Both the position numbers and the translations under genes were made by a program. A stretch of 64,000 nt of DNA from Azospirillum canadense (lineage in GTDB: Bacteria; Pseudomonadota; Alphaproteobacteria; Azospirillales; Azospirillaceae): assembly GCF_025961225.1 (NCBI RefSeq), contig NZ_JAOQNG010000001.1:2948001-3012000 (forward strand), written 5' to 3'. Under the pieces are notes generated by a model. The model was not told the origin of the DNA, made no database searches, and saw only the letters and a list, made by a program, of their open reading frames with translations. How positions within the stretch are numbered: the first letter of the stretch is position 1; every line of letters begins with the position of its first letter. Positions 7,542 through 17,303 of this stretch are shown one piece after another.

Positions 7542-10529
7542 ATGACCAGCAGCGCGGAACCGAAGGTCTTCACGATTCCCTCCGGCGTCTCCTTCGTGGA
7601 CACGCTGGCGGCCGGCATCGTGGAGCGTGTGGGCGACGACCCGCTGGCGCTCGCCGCGGTGACCGTCCTGCTGCCAACGCGCCGGTCCTGCCTGTCGCTG
7701 CGCGACGCGTTCCTGCGCCGCTCCGGCGGCCGGCCGATGCTTCTGCCCCGCATGAGCCCGCTGGGCGAGTTGGACGCCGACACGCTCAGCCTCACCGCGG
7801 AGGAGCTGCCCGGCGTCCCGCTGGAGCTGCCGGGCGCGGTCACCCCGCTGAAGCGGCAGCTTCTGCTGGCGCGGCTGATCCTCCAGGCCCACGGCGTCTC
7901 GGCCACCACCGCGCAGGCGGTGCGGCTGGGCGCCGACCTCGGCCGGCTGATCGACGCGGTGTGGACGGAGGGCGTGGCCTTCGACCGCCTCGCCTCCCTG
8001 GTGCCGGAGGATTACGCCCAGCATTGGCAGGTGACGCTGGAGTTCCTGAAGATCGTCACAGAGCACTGGCCGACCATCCTCGGCTCCATCGAGCTGACCG
8101 ACCCCGCCCAGCGCCGCAACATCGTGCTGGAGACGCAGGCCGCGCTCTGGCGGGCGGAGCCGCCACAGGGGCTGGTCATCGCCGCGGGCTCCACCGGCTC
8201 CATCCCCGCCTCGGCCGAGTTGCTGGCGGTGATCGCCCGCCTGCCGCAAGGCGCCGTCGTCCTGCCCGGCCTGGACCAGGAGGCCGACGACACGGCTTGG
8301 GACGCCATCCGCCGCGACGAATCGCACCCGCAGCACGGGCTGGCCCACCTGTTGGACCGGCTGGGCACCACGCGCGACGGCGTCCGGCGCTGGAACGATG
8401 TGGAGGAGCCGCGCGCCGTCCGCGCCCGCCTGATCGCGGAGGCCATGCGCCCCGCCGCCACCACGGAAAGCTGGCGGGCGCTGGAGGGGCTGGACGCGTC
8501 GGCGCTCGCCAACCTGACCCGAATCGACGCCGCCACGGCGGAGGAGGAAGCGTCGGCCATCGCGCTGCTGATGCGCCACGCGCTGGAAACGCCGGAAAAG
8601 CGCGCCGCGCTGGTCACCCCCGATCGCAACCTCGCGCGCCGAGTCGCCATGGCGCTGTCGCGCTGGGGCATCGCGGTGAACGACTCGGCCGGCCAGCCGC
8701 TCGTCCACACGGCGGTGGGCACCTACCTGCGCCTGACCGCCGAGCTGGCCGCCAGCCGCGCGCACCCGCTGGCCCTGCTGGCGCTCGCCAAGCACCCGCT
8801 GGCGGCCGGCGGGCGTGACCCGTCCGACTTCCGCAGCGCCGCCCGCGCGCTGGAGCGCACCGTCCTGCGCGGCCCCCGCCCGGCGGAGGGTTTCAGTGGC
8901 CTGATCGCCGCGCTGAAGGGCGCGGAGTATTTCGCGCAGCACGAGGGGCGCCGGGACCAGCAGGCCTTCCTGCTCGATTGGCTGGAGGATCTCAGCAAAC
9001 TCGCGGCCCCCTTCATGGAGGTGTTGTTCAGCGAGGCGCCGATCGCCGACCTCGTGCGCGCCCACATCGCCTTCGCGGAGAAGCTGGCCGCCCGCACCGA
9101 TATGCCCGGCGAGAAGTTCCTCTGGCTCCAGGCCGACGGCGAGGGGGCGGCCGGTTTCGTGCACGAGCTTCTGGAGGCCGCGGAGGGCTTCCCGGCCGTG
9201 CCCGGCACCGACTATCCGGCGCTGCTCGACGCGCTGATGGCGATGCGGCCGGTCTACCAGCGCTACGGCCTGCACCCGCGCCTGTCGATCCTCGGCCCCA
9301 TGGAGGCGCGCCTCCAGCATTTCGACCTGATGATCCTCGGCGGGCTGAACGAGGGCACCTGGCCGCCCGACCCGGCCGCCGACCCCTGGATGTCGCGCCC
9401 CATGCGCCGCGACTTCGGTTTGCCGAGCCCGGAGCGCATGGTCGGCCTGTCCGCCCACGACTTCACCCACGCCTGCGGCGCGCCGGAGGTGGTGCTGACC
9501 CGCGCGGAGCGCGTGGACGGCACGCCGACCGTGCCGTCGCGCTGGCTGCTGCGGCTGGAAACCGTGCTGCGCGCCCTGAACCTCGACGGCCGCATCGACC
9601 TCGCCGGGGAGCCTTGGCTGGCCTGGGCGCGCGGCCTGGACGAGCCCGACGCCGTGCGGCCCGTTTCGCCCCCGGAACCGCGCCCCCCCGTGACCGCGCG
9701 GCCGCGCAAGCTGTCGGTCACCAAGATCGAGCGCTGGATGCGCGACCCCTACGCCGTCTACGCGGAGCATGTGCTGCGCCTGCGCAAGCTGGACCCCATC
9801 GCCGCCGATCCGGGTGCCGCCGACCGCGGCCAGTTCATCCACGGCGCGCTGGACGCCTTCGTGCGCGAGTATCCCGGCCCGCTGCCCCAGGATGCGCTGC
9901 ACCGCCTGCTCGACCTTGGGCGCCAATCCTTCGGCCCACTGTTGCAGACCCACCCCGACGTCTGGGCCTTCTGGTGGCCGCGCTTCGAGCGCATCGCCGA
10001 ATGGTTCATTGCCCTGGAGCGCGACCGCCGCCTGACCGTGAAGCCGCTGGCGACCGAAGTCAGCGGCGAGCTGACGCTCAACGGCCCCGCTGGCCCCTTC
10101 CTGCTGACCGCCAAAGCCGACCGCATCGATTCGACCGGCGAAGGGTTGGTCCTGATCGACTACAAGACCGGTACCCCGCCCTCGACTCGCGAGATCGAGC
10201 TGGGCTTCGCCCCGCAGCTGCCGCTGGAGGCCGCCATCGCGCTGGCCGGCGGCTTCGGCGGCGTGGCGGCTGGTAAGGTTGCGGAACTGTCCTTCTGGCG
10301 CCTGTCCGGCGGCGACCCCGCCGGTGAGGAAAAGCCGGTGAAGGGCGACCCCGCGACGCTGGCCTCCGAGGCCCGCGCCGGCCTGGAAGAACTGATCCGC
10401 CACTTCGACGACCCCGCCACCCCCTACCGCTCCTGCCCCCGCCCGGCCATGGCGCCGCGGTATACGGACTACGCGCATCTGGCGCGGGTGCAGGAATGGT
10501 CCGCTGGTGGCGATGGGGGTGAGGGATGA
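7542..10529 (+). CDS. addB: Double-strand break repair protein AddB
   Basis: A 995-residue protein with the inactive-helicase-like fold of alphaproteobacterial AddB, and a C-terminal PD-(D/E)XK nuclease domain with LVLIDYKTGTPPSTREIELG (near residue 870) preceded by the RGQFIHGALDAF motif. AddB pairs with AddA to process DNA ends to 3' tails for RecA, replacing RecBCD. The nuclease Asp and Lys (IDYKTG) are intact. The paired Cys of the Bacillus iron-sulfur AddB are not evident. Its partner addA starts 157 bases downstream, separated by an extragenic palindrome. Confidence 0.93.
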   Translation: MTSSAEPKVFTIPSGVSFVDTLAAGIVERVGDDPLALAAVTVLLPTRRSCLSLRDAFLRRSGGRPMLLPRMSPLGELDADTLSLTAEELPGVPLELPGAVTPLKRQLLLARLILQAHGVSATTAQAVRLGADLGRLIDAVWTEGVAFDRLASLVPEDYAQHWQVTLEFLKIVTEHWPTILGSIELTDPAQRRNIVLETQAALWRAEPPQGLVIAAGSTGSIPASAELLAVIARLPQGAVVLPGLDQEADDTAWDAIRRDESHPQHGLAHLLDRLGTTRDGVRRWNDVEEPRAVRARLIAEAMRPAATTESWRALEGLDASALANLTRIDAATAEEEASAIALLMRHALETPEKRAALVTPDRNLARRVAMALSRWGIAVNDSAGQPLVHTAVGTYLRLTAELAASRAHPLALLALAKHPLAAGGRDPSDFRSAARALERTVLRGPRPAEGFSGLIAALKGAEYFAQHEGRRDQQAFLLDWLEDLSKLAAPFMEVLFSEAPIADLVRAHIAFAEKLAARTDMPGEKFLWLQADGEGAAGFVHELLEAAEGFPAVPGTDYPALLDALMAMRPVYQRYGLHPRLSILGPMEARLQHFDLMILGGLNEGTWPPDPAADPWMSRPMRRDFGLPSPERMVGLSAHDFTHACGAPEVVLTRAERVDGTPTVPSRWLLRLETVLRALNLDGRIDLAGEPWLAWARGLDEPDAVRPVSPPEPRPPVTARPRKLSVTKIERWMRDPYAVYAEHVLRLRKLDPIAADPGAADRGQFIHGALDAFVREYPGPLPQDALHRLLDLGRQSFGPLLQTHPDVWAFWWPRFERIAEWFIALERDRRLTVKPLATEVSGELTLNGPAGPFLLTAKADRIDSTGEGLVLIDYKTGTPPSTREIELGFAPQLPLEAAIALAGGFGGVAAGKVAELSFWRLSGGDPAGEEKPVKGDPATLASEARAGLEELIRHFDDPATPYRSCPRPAMAPRYTDYAHLARVQEWSAGGDGGEG

Positions 10530-10554
10530 TGATGCACGGATACCCCCACCCCGA

Positions 10555-10651
10555 CCCTCCCCCGCTGAGCGGGGGAGGGAGACAGGACCTTTGTCGGAAA
10601 TCAGCGGCAGTCCCCTCCCCCGCCCAGCGGGGAAGGGTTAGGGAGGGGGCA
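10555..10651. repeat. GC-rich extragenic palindromes between addB and addA
   Basis: A perfect 11-bp hairpin with a TGA loop (CCCTCCCCCGC / GCGGGGGAGGG, 10555-10579) is followed by a second unit, CAGCGGCAGTCCCCTC ... AGGGTTAGGGAGGGGGCA (10602-10651). The second unit recurs almost unchanged at 44637-44688. The pattern is that of a REP/BIME-type family dispersed in this genome. Inside a probable operon it may stabilise or attenuate the transcript. Confidence 0.75.
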
Positions 10652-10686
10652 CCCCCCGCCCGCACGTCGCACAAAGCACCAACGCC

Positions 10687-13600
10687 ATGAACCTCCTCGA
10701 CTTCCCCGCCCGCGAATTGCCGCTCGACCCCAACGTCAAGCAGCGCCAGGCCTCCAACCCGCTGTCGTCGGTGTGGGTGGGCGCGTCGGCCGGGTCCGGC
10801 AAGACCAAGGTGCTGACCGACCGCGTGCTGCGGCTGATGCTGGCCGGTACGGCGCCGGCGCGCATCCTCTGCCTGACCTTCACCAAGGCGGCGGCGGCGG
10901 AGATGTCCATCCGCATCAACCGCACGCTGGGCATCTGGGCGACACTGCCCGACGCCGACCTGGAGGACCGCCTCTACGACCTGTGCGGCGAGCGCCCCAC
11001 GGCGGAGACACGCACCGCCGCCCGCCGCCTGTTCGCGCAGGTGGTGGACTGTCCGGGCGGCATGAAGATCCAGACGATCCACGCCTTCTGCCAGTCGCTG
11101 CTGCGCCGCTTCCCGCTGGAGGCCGGGCTGGCCCCGCACTTCGAGGTGATGGACGAGCGCACCGCCGCCGGCCTGCTGACCGAGGCGCGCGATGAGGTGC
11201 TGCACGCCGGCCGCGCCGCCCCGGACACAGCCCTCGGCAAGGCCATGGCCCGCCTGACCGCCGACCTGAACGCGGAGGAGTTCGCCGACATCCTGGCGGA
11301 GTTGGCCAACGAGCGCGGCCGCATCCAGCGCCTGTTCGAGCGATTCGGGAACGTGGAGGGCGCCGTCGACGCCGTCCACCGCGAGTTGGGGGTGGAGCCC
11401 GGCACGACCGAGGCCGACATCCTGCATGAGGCCTGCGCCGACGCGTCGCTGGACGTGCCCACCCTGCGGGAGGCTTGCCGGGCGCTGAGCACCGGCACCA
11501 AGACCGACGAGGAGCGCGGCATCGGCATCCAGAGCTGGCTGGACGCCGCGGAAAGCCGCGTGCGCGCCTTCCAGGCCTACGCCCGCCTGTTCCTGACCGC
11601 CGAGGGCACGGCGCGCAAGACGCTGATCACCAAGAAGCCGGCAACCAACTTCCCCGCCGCCCTTATCGCGTTGGAGCGCGAGGCCGAACGGCTCGTTTCG
11701 CTGATGAAACGGGTGAAGTCGGCCGGAGTCGCCGCCTCCACCACCGCCCTCCTCACGCTGGCCGAAGCCCTTCTGCACGCCTATGACGCCAAGAAGAAGG
11801 GCAAGGCGCTGCTGGACTACGACGACCTGATCCTGGCGGCCAACACGCTGCTGCGCGGCAAGGACGGCGTCCCGGCGGTGCCCTGGGTGCTGTTCAAGAT
11901 GGACGGCGGCCTGGACCACATTCTGATCGACGAGGCGCAGGACACCAACCCGGAACAGTGGGCCGTCGTGTCCTCCATCGCCGAGGAGTTCTTCGCCGAC
12001 CTGTCCGCCCACAACAGCACCGGCACGACACGCACCGTCTTCGCCGTGGGCGACGAGAAGCAGTCGATCTTCAGCTTCCAGCGCGCCGACCCGGCCGAAT
12101 TCGCGCGCATGCGCCGGCATTTCCAGACCCGCGCCGAAACGGCGACGCGGATCTGGCACGCGGTGGAGCTGGACATCTCCTTCCGCTCCACCGCCGCCGT
12201 GCTGCAAGCGGTGGACGCCGTGTTCCGGCTGGACACCGCCAAGGACGGCGTGGCGTCGGAGGTCAGCCCGGTGATTCGCCACCGCGCCTTCCGCCGCGGC
12301 CACGCCGGGCTGGTGGAGCTGTGGCCGCCGGTCAAGCCGGCGGAGGTTGCCGACCCGCCCGCCTGGGCGCCGCCGGTGGAGCGCGAATCGGCCGATTCGC
12401 CCTCGGCCCGGCTGGCGGCGGTCATCGCCGACACGATCCGCGACTGGACGCAACGCGGGGAGACGCTGGAGTCGCGCGGCAGGCCGATCCAGCCCGGCGA
12501 CGTGATGGTGCTGGTCCGCCGCCGCACCAGCTTCGTAACGGAGCTGGTGCGCGCGCTGAAGGACCGCGCCGTGCCCGTCGCCGGCGTGGACCGCATGGTG
12601 CTGACCGAGCAGCTGGCGGTCATGGACCTGATGGCGCTGTGCGAGTTCCTGCTGCTGCCGGAAGACGACCTGACGCTGGCCACCGTGCTGAAGGGGCCGC
12701 TGATCGGCCTGACCGAGGAGCAGCTGTTCGACCTCGCACACGGCCGGCGCGGCACGCTGTGGCAGGCTCTGGTCGCCAAGGCGGAGGAAGATCCAGCCTA
12801 CCACCCGGCGCGCCGCTACCTGGGCGGCCAGCTCGCCCGCACCGACTTCCTGGCGCCCTACGAGCTGTTCGCCGGCCTGCTGGCCGCCCCCTGCCCGGCC
12901 GACGAGCGGTCGGGGCGCCGCGCCATCCTGAAGCGGCTCGGCCCCGACGCGCAGGACCCGTTGGACGAGTTCCTGGCTGTTTGTCTCGCTTTCGAAAAGA
13001 CCGAGCCGCCGTCCTTGCAGAACTTCCTCGCCTGGCTCGCCGCCAGTGAGGCGGAGATCAAGCGCGAGCTGGAGCAGGGCGGCGGCCGCGTGCGTATCAT
13101 GACGGTGCATGGGTCGAAGGGCTTGCAGGCGCCCATCGTCTTCCTGCCCGACACGCTGGGCACCCCGACGCAGAGCCCGCCGATCCTGTGGCCGGACGAG
13201 GGCTGCGCCGTCCCGCTCTTCGCCGCGCGCCGCAGCCAGGAGGACGCGCTGTGCGCCGAGGCGCGGTCCCGCGCCAACCGGCGCCGCGACCAGGAGTACC
13301 GGCGCCTGCTGTACGTGGCGCTGACCCGTGCGGAGGATCGGCTGTACGTCTGCGGCTACCAGGGCAAGCGCGACCCGTCGGAGGCCTGCTGGTACAAGCT
13401 GGTCGAATCCGCGATGGGCGAGATCGGCGTGCCGCATCCCTTTGATTTCGCATCTCTTTGTCCCGACGGCTGGACCGGGGACGGCTGGCGCCTGCACGAC
13501 CCGCAGACCGCAGCACCAAAGCCGGACGGCGCCGACGCTGGCCGCGTGGTGGAGGCGTACGCGCCGCTGCCCTGGCTGACCGCAAAGGCGCCGGAGGAGC

Positions 13601-14151
13601 CGGAGCCGAGCCGCCCCCTGACCCCTTCCCGCCCGGACGGGGACGAGCCGGCGGTGCGATCCCCCCTGGGCGAGGACGACGGGGCGCGGTTCAAGCGCGG
13701 CCTGCTGGTCCACCGGCTGATGCAGTCGCTGCCCGACCTGCCGCCCGACGCGCGGGAGGCCGCCTGCCGCCGCTTCCTCGCCCGCCCCGCGCACGAACTG
13801 GCGCCGGACCGGCAGGACGAGATCGCCCGGGAGACCATGGCGGTGGTGAACAGCCCCGACTTCGCACACCTGTTCGGCCCGAACTCCCGCGCCGAGGTGC
13901 CGGTGGTCGGCGTGGTGGAGGGGCGCGCCCTGTCCGGCCAGATCGACCGGCTGGTGGTGGAGGGCGACACGGTCTGGATCGTCGATTACAAGACCAACCG
14001 CCCGCCGCCCCGCCGGGTGGAGGACGTGCCGACGGTCTATGTGCGGCAGATGGCCGCCTACCGCGGCGCCATGGCGGCGGTCTATCCGGGCAAGCGCGTG
14101 CGCTGCGTCCTGCTGTGGACCGACGGTCCCTATTTGATGGAGCTTCCGTAA
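10687..14151 (+). CDS. addA: Double-strand break repair helicase AddA
   Basis: A 1154-residue UvrD/Rep-family (SF1A) helicase-nuclease. Walker A is VGASAGSGKTKVL (near residue 36), Walker B/motif II is HILIDEAQDTNPEQW (near 415), motif III VGDEKQSIFSFQRAD, motif V VRIMTVHGSKGLQAPIV and motif VI LLYVALTRAEDRLYV. The C-terminal nuclease core is VWIVDYKTNRPPP (near 1100) with the following QMAAYRGAM. It forms the AddAB heterodimer that resects double-strand breaks for RecA. All helicase motifs and the nuclease Asp/Lys are present, so it looks fully active. Confidence 0.95.
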   Translation: MNLLDFPARELPLDPNVKQRQASNPLSSVWVGASAGSGKTKVLTDRVLRLMLAGTAPARILCLTFTKAAAAEMSIRINRTLGIWATLPDADLEDRLYDLCGERPTAETRTAARRLFAQVVDCPGGMKIQTIHAFCQSLLRRFPLEAGLAPHFEVMDERTAAGLLTEARDEVLHAGRAAPDTALGKAMARLTADLNAEEFADILAELANERGRIQRLFERFGNVEGAVDAVHRELGVEPGTTEADILHEACADASLDVPTLREACRALSTGTKTDEERGIGIQSWLDAAESRVRAFQAYARLFLTAEGTARKTLITKKPATNFPAALIALEREAERLVSLMKRVKSAGVAASTTALLTLAEALLHAYDAKKKGKALLDYDDLILAANTLLRGKDGVPAVPWVLFKMDGGLDHILIDEAQDTNPEQWAVVSSIAEEFFADLSAHNSTGTTRTVFAVGDEKQSIFSFQRADPAEFARMRRHFQTRAETATRIWHAVELDISFRSTAAVLQAVDAVFRLDTAKDGVASEVSPVIRHRAFRRGHAGLVELWPPVKPAEVADPPAWAPPVERESADSPSARLAAVIADTIRDWTQRGETLESRGRPIQPGDVMVLVRRRTSFVTELVRALKDRAVPVAGVDRMVLTEQLAVMDLMALCEFLLLPEDDLTLATVLKGPLIGLTEEQLFDLAHGRRGTLWQALVAKAEEDPAYHPARRYLGGQLARTDFLAPYELFAGLLAAPCPADERSGRRAILKRLGPDAQDPLDEFLAVCLAFEKTEPPSLQNFLAWLAASEAEIKRELEQGGGRVRIMTVHGSKGLQAPIVFLPDTLGTPTQSPPILWPDEGCAVPLFAARRSQEDALCAEARSRANRRRDQEYRRLLYVALTRAEDRLYVCGYQGKRDPSEACWYKLVESAMGEIGVPHPFDFASLCPDGWTGDGWRLHDPQTAAPKPDGADAGRVVEAYAPLPWLTAKAPEEPEPSRPLTPSRPDGDEPAVRSPLGEDDGARFKRGLLVHRLMQSLPDLPPDAREAACRRFLARPAHELAPDRQDEIARETMAVVNSPDFAHLFGPNSRAEVPVVGVVEGRALSGQIDRLVVEGDTVWIVDYKTNRPPPRRVEDVPTVYVRQMAAYRGAMAAVYPGKRVRCVLLWTDGPYLMELP

Positions 14152-14292
14152 GGTGACGGCTCTTCCGTGACTTGACCGGCCGCCTTACGGCGACTCGGGC
14201 GCGCGAATGGTTTCGGGATCGGAACTTTTCAACGTGCGCCGGGTTGCAGGAACCGGCGGATTGGGTTGACCGGGCCGCATTTGCCGCTCTGC

Positions 14293-14322
14293 TTGACCGG
14301 ACCGGGGAGACGGCCCTACATT
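14293..14322 (+). promoter_or_regulatory. Possible sigma-70 promoter for trxA
   Basis: TTGACC (14293-14298), an 18-base spacer and TACATT (14317-14322) lie 85 bases before the trxA start, in the 255-base gap after addA. The match is 5 of 6 and 4 of 6 to consensus. No gene is seen in the rest of this gap. Confidence 0.35.
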
Positions 14323-14406
14323 TTGGCAAAGTTCCACGACAGGGATGGGATCGTCGGCGGTACGGTTTCCTTACGGCGGCATCCCTGAACCCAGGCAAGA
14401 GGTCAC

Positions 14407-14730
14407 ATGAGCAACCCCATCAAGGTCACCGACGACAGCTTCGAACAGGATGTGCTGAAGGCCGAGGGTCCGGTCCTGGTCGATTTCTGGGCGGAGTGGT
14501 GCGGCCCCTGCAAGATGATTGCTCCGGCGCTCGACGACCTCGCCAAGGAGTATGGCGGCAAGGTCACCGTCGTTAAGCTGAACATCGACGACAACCCCGG
14601 CACCCCGACCAAGTACGGCGTGCGCGGCATCCCGACGCTGATGATCTTCAAGAACGGCCAAGTCGCCGCCACGAAGATCGGCGCCCTGCCGAAGACCGCC
14701 CTGTACAGCTGGGTCGATCAGTCGCTCTGA
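14407..14730 (+). CDS. trxA: Thioredoxin 1
   Basis: A 107-residue classical thioredoxin: [18 protein letters not shown] with the WCGPC active site (Cys near residues 33 and 36), the cis-Pro in [11 protein letters not shown], and the usual total length. It is a cytoplasmic protein-disulfide reductase, reduced by thioredoxin reductase. An AGAGG ribosome site precedes the ATG. A strong intrinsic terminator follows, so it is probably transcribed alone from a promoter in the gap after addA. Confidence 0.97.
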   Translation: MSNPIKVTDDSFEQDVLKAEGPVLVDFWAEWCGPCKMIAPALDDLAKEYGGKVTVVKLNIDDNPGTPTKYGVRGIPTLMIFKNGQVAATKIGALPKTALYSWVDQSL

Positions 14731-14752
14731 TCCGCCTCACGGTGCGCGTTGC

Positions 14753-14781
14753 AAAAGCCCCGCCCCACGGCGGGGCTTTTT
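14753..14781 (+). terminator. Intrinsic terminator after trxA
   Basis: A 12-bp stem AAAAGCCCCGCC / GGCGGGGCTTTT with loop CCAC and a T-run; it works in both orientations. The downstream lysR-type gene begins only 33 bases later. Confidence 0.9.
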
Positions 14782-14813
14782 GCGTTACGGGATTTTTGCG
14801 TTACGGTGGGGGC

Positions 14814-15698
14814 ATGGCCTACCGTCTGCCCCCGCTCAACACCCTGCGTCTGTTCGAGGCCGCCGGTCGCCGCCTGAGCTTCAAGGCCGCGGCGGAGGAG
14901 TTGTGCCTCACCCCCAGCGCCGTCAGCCACGGCATTCAGACGCTGGAGGACTGGCTGGGGGTGGAGCTGTTCCTGCGCGGCAACCGCAGCCTGGCCCTGA
15001 CCCCGGCGGGCGAGGCCTATCTGCCGCGGGTGCGCGATGCGCTGCACTCCCTGGCGCTGGCCACGGAAAGCGTGCCCGGCCGCCAGCCCAGCGGCCGGCT
15101 GTCGGTCAGCGCCGCCCCGACCTTCGCGCTGCGCTGGCTGATCCCCCGCCTGCCCGCCTTCCGCGAGATCCACCCGACGCTGTCGGTCAGTCTGGACACC
15201 AGCCACCGCCGGGTCGAATTCCCGCGCGACGGCATCGACGTGGGCATCCGGCTGGGCCGCGGGCCCTGGCCGGGCCTCGCCGCGCTGAAGCTGCTGGACG
15301 AAGAACTGGTGCCGGTCGCCGCCCCGGCGCTGGCGGCGCGCGCCGCCACCCCGGCCGACCTCCTGGCGCTGCCGCGGCTGCACGTCGCCAGCGTGTCGGA
15401 GGACTGGGCCGCCTGGGCGGAAGGCGCCGGCCTGCCGCCCGCCGCCTTGGCCGAGGGCCTGCGCTTCGACGCCATCCACATGGCGGTGGACGCCGCCGTC
15501 CGCGGGCTCGGCGTCGTCATCGGCCGGCGCCCGACCATCGACCCGGAGCTGGAGGCCGGCCGCTTGGTCGAGGTCACCGGGCCGCGCCTGCGCGCCCGCG
15601 CCGGCTGGTGGATGGTGACCTCCCGCGACAGCCTGCAACGGCCGGAGATCGCCGCCTTCCGCGCCTGGATGCGCACGGAGTTCAATCACCAGCGATGA
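14814..15698 (+). CDS. LysR-family transcriptional regulator (GcvA-like)
   Basis: A 294-residue LysR regulator. The N-terminal winged helix (LPPLNTLRLFEAAGRRLSFK ... LTPSAVSHGIQTLEDWLGV, residues 5-53) matches the GcvA branch, including the LNTLRLFEAAGR opening. The substrate-binding domain begins near residue 92 (GRLSVSAAPTFALRWLIPRL). The ATG at 14814 has a GGGGG purine tract just upstream. It stands alone between the trxA terminator and a short palindrome. Its target and effector cannot be told from the sequence; GcvA homologues act on glycine cleavage, beta-lactamase and other operons. Confidence 0.88.
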   Translation: MAYRLPPLNTLRLFEAAGRRLSFKAAAEELCLTPSAVSHGIQTLEDWLGVELFLRGNRSLALTPAGEAYLPRVRDALHSLALATESVPGRQPSGRLSVSAAPTFALRWLIPRLPAFREIHPTLSVSLDTSHRRVEFPRDGIDVGIRLGRGPWPGLAALKLLDEELVPVAAPALAARAATPADLLALPRLHVASVSEDWAAWAEGAGLPPAALAEGLRFDAIHMAVDAAVRGLGVVIGRRPTIDPELEAGRLVEVTGPRLRARAGWWMVTSRDSLQRPEIAAFRAWMRTEFNHQR

Positions 15699-15705
15699 GC
15701 AGAAC

Positions 15706-15726
15706 CGGGTGAATTCCGCTCACCCG
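15706..15726. other. 7-bp inverted repeat after the LysR gene
   Basis: CGGGTGA-ATTCCGC-TCACCCG starts 8 bases after the LysR stop codon. There is no T-run, so it may be a weak stem-loop terminator or an operator for the DUF1127 gene that follows. GGGTGA recurs about 40 bases later. Confidence 0.4.
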
Positions 15727-15806
15727 AGACGGAAAAGCTCTCGTTTGCCGGGTGATGCCGTGCGCCGGATGCTGATGCTCCGTTCACCCCGCCGACGGAG
15801 CCAGCC

Positions 15807-16004
15807 ATGGCCATTCCCGTGTCTTTCCGCCCGCAGCCGCGCCACCTGTCCCTGGCGTTCCACCCCTTCACATGGCTCGCCCGCGTTTGGCGGCAACGCC
15901 GGGAGAACGCGCAGCTCTTGTCCATGACCGACCGGGAACTGCGCGACATCGGGATCACCCGCTACGAGGCGCAGATGGAATCCCGCAAGCCCTTCTGGCG
16001 CTGA
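15807..16004 (+). CDS. DUF1127 small protein (YjiS-like)
   Basis: A 65-residue basic protein with the DUF1127 signature: [28 protein letters not shown], in which RELRDIGI is the conserved core. A CGGAG ribosome site precedes the ATG. Small DUF1127 proteins in alphaproteobacteria have been linked to phosphate, stress or RNA-level regulation, but the role of this one is unknown. Its last 43 bases overlap the 3' end of the leftward phosphatase gene, so the two transcripts are antisense to each other at their tails. Confidence 0.85.
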   Translation: MAIPVSFRPQPRHLSLAFHPFTWLARVWRQRRENAQLLSMTDRELRDIGITRYEAQMESRKPFWR

Positions 16005-16486
16005 TCGGTATCTTCCGGCCTTTCACGCCGGATCGCCTCCAGCAGGCCGGCCGCCCCGGCCTCGCAGAGGTCCAGCACCTCGGCGAAGCCCTCGGCACCG
16101 CCGTAGTAAGGATCGGGCACATCGCGCCCCGCCGCAGTGGGCGCGTAGTCGAGGAACAGTGCGACCGTCGCACCGCTGGTGGGCGGCGCCATGCGGCGCA
16201 GTTGCGCCAGATGGCCGCGATCCATGGCCAGGATGTAGTCGAAGGCCGCGAAGTCGCCGCGCGTCACTTGGCGGGCGCGCAGGTCCGACAGGTCCACGCC
16301 GCGCGACCGGGCGGCGCTCTGGCTGCGGGAGTCCGGCGGTTCCCCCACATGATAGGCGTCGGTGCCGGCCGAATCGGCCTGGATGCAATGCTCCAGCCCC
16401 GCTTGCTTTACCAGGGTGCGGAACACACCTTCGGCGGTGGGCGACCGGCAGATGTTGCCCGTGCACACGAACAGGACCTTGACCAT
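15962..16486 (-). CDS. Low-molecular-weight protein-tyrosine phosphatase
   Basis: A 174-residue enzyme opening [20 protein letters not shown], which contains the CX5R(S/T) phosphatase loop (CTGNICRS, residues 8-15). The general-acid region [16 protein letters not shown], the second hallmark, lies near residue 125. It hydrolyses phosphotyrosine in the cytoplasm. The ATG at 16484-16486 gives the family's usual N-terminus; the longer open frame upstream is spurious. It diverges from the sirtuin gene across a 73-base gap and converges on the DUF1127 gene with a short overlap. Confidence 0.93.
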   Translation of the reverse strand: MVKVLFVCTGNICRSPTAEGVFRTLVKQAGLEHCIQADSAGTDAYHVGEPPDSRSQSAARSRGVDLSDLRARQVTRGDFAAFDYILAMDRGHLAQLRRMAPPTSGATVALFLDYAPTAAGRDVPDPYYGGAEGFAEVLDLCEAGAAGLLEAIRRERPEDTDQRQKGLRDSICAS

Positions 16487-16559
16487 CCCGACTGCCTTCC
16501 TCTTTCCTTGCTCCGATCGAAAGAAGTACCAGCCGTTTCCCGATCCTGCCAGGGCGCCC

Positions 16560-17303
16560 ATGACGACCGTCAGCTCCACCATCGCGAACCACATCAAGCC
16601 GACCGACTCCATCGTCATCCTGACCGGGGCCGGCATCTCCAAGGAATCGGGCCTGGACACCTTCCGCTGCGCCGACGGCATCTGGGCCAAGGTGGACCTG
16701 GAGGACGTGGCGACTCCGCAGGGCTTCGCCCGCGACCCGAACCTGGTGCACCGCTTCTACAACGACCGCCGCCGCGGCCTGCTCGACCCGGCCATCCAGC
16801 CGAACGCCGCCCACACAGCGCTCGCCGAGCTGGAGCGCCGCTGGAAGGGGGAGCTTCTGCTGGTCACCCAGAACATCGACGACCTGCACGAGCGCGCCGG
16901 CTCCAAGACGCTGATCCACATGCATGGGGAGCTGCGGAAGGTCTTCTGCGTCCACTGCCGCACGGTGGAGACCTGGGACGGCGACCTGTCGGTGCACGAC
17001 ATCTGCCCGACCTGCGCGCGCAAGGGCAGCATGCGGCCGGACGTGGTGTGGTTCGGGGAAATGCCCTACCAGATGGACCGCATCTACCAAGCGCTGGGGG
17101 CCTGCGACCTGTTCGTTTCCATCGGCACGTCGGGCAACGTCTACCCCGCCGCCGGCTTCGTGGCGGAGGCCCGCGGTGCCGGCGCCCACACGGTGGAGCT
17201 GAACCTGGAGCCCTCGCTCGGCGCCAGCCACTTCGCCGAGGCGGTGAACGGCCCGGCGACCGAGGTGGTGCCCGCCTTCGTGGCCGAGCTTCTGCGGCTT
17301 TGA
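16560..17303 (+). CDS. cobB: NAD-dependent protein deacylase, CobB-type sirtuin
   Basis: A 247-residue sirtuin. The NAD-binding motifs are [17 protein letters not shown] (residues 20-36) and [12 protein letters not shown]; the catalytic His is in IHMHGEL. A zinc site is made by CVHC and CPTC. FYNDRRR near residue 66 carries the Tyr and Arg that mark class III sirtuins such as E. coli CobB and SIRT5, which remove succinyl as well as acetyl groups. The ATG was chosen because the family starts about 20 residues before GAGIS. Its TGA overlaps the TTG of the next gene, suggesting coupled translation. Confidence 0.93.
   Translation: MTTVSSTIANHIKPTDSIVILTGAGISKESGLDTFRCADGIWAKVDLEDVATPQGFARDPNLVHRFYNDRRRGLLDPAIQPNAAHTALAELERRWKGELLLVTQNIDDLHERAGSKTLIHMHGELRKVFCVHCRTVETWDGDLSVHDICPTCARKGSMRPDVVWFGEMPYQMDRIYQALGACDLFVSIGTSGNVYPAAGFVAEARGAGAHTVELNLEPSLGASHFAEAVNGPATEVVPAFVAELLRL

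Noticed and set aside
10078-13869. Very long antisense frame opposite addB/addA (1263 codons)
   Set aside because: GC-rich DNA gives long open antisense frames; the sequence is low-complexity Arg/Gly/His and the sense genes are full-length AddA and AddB.
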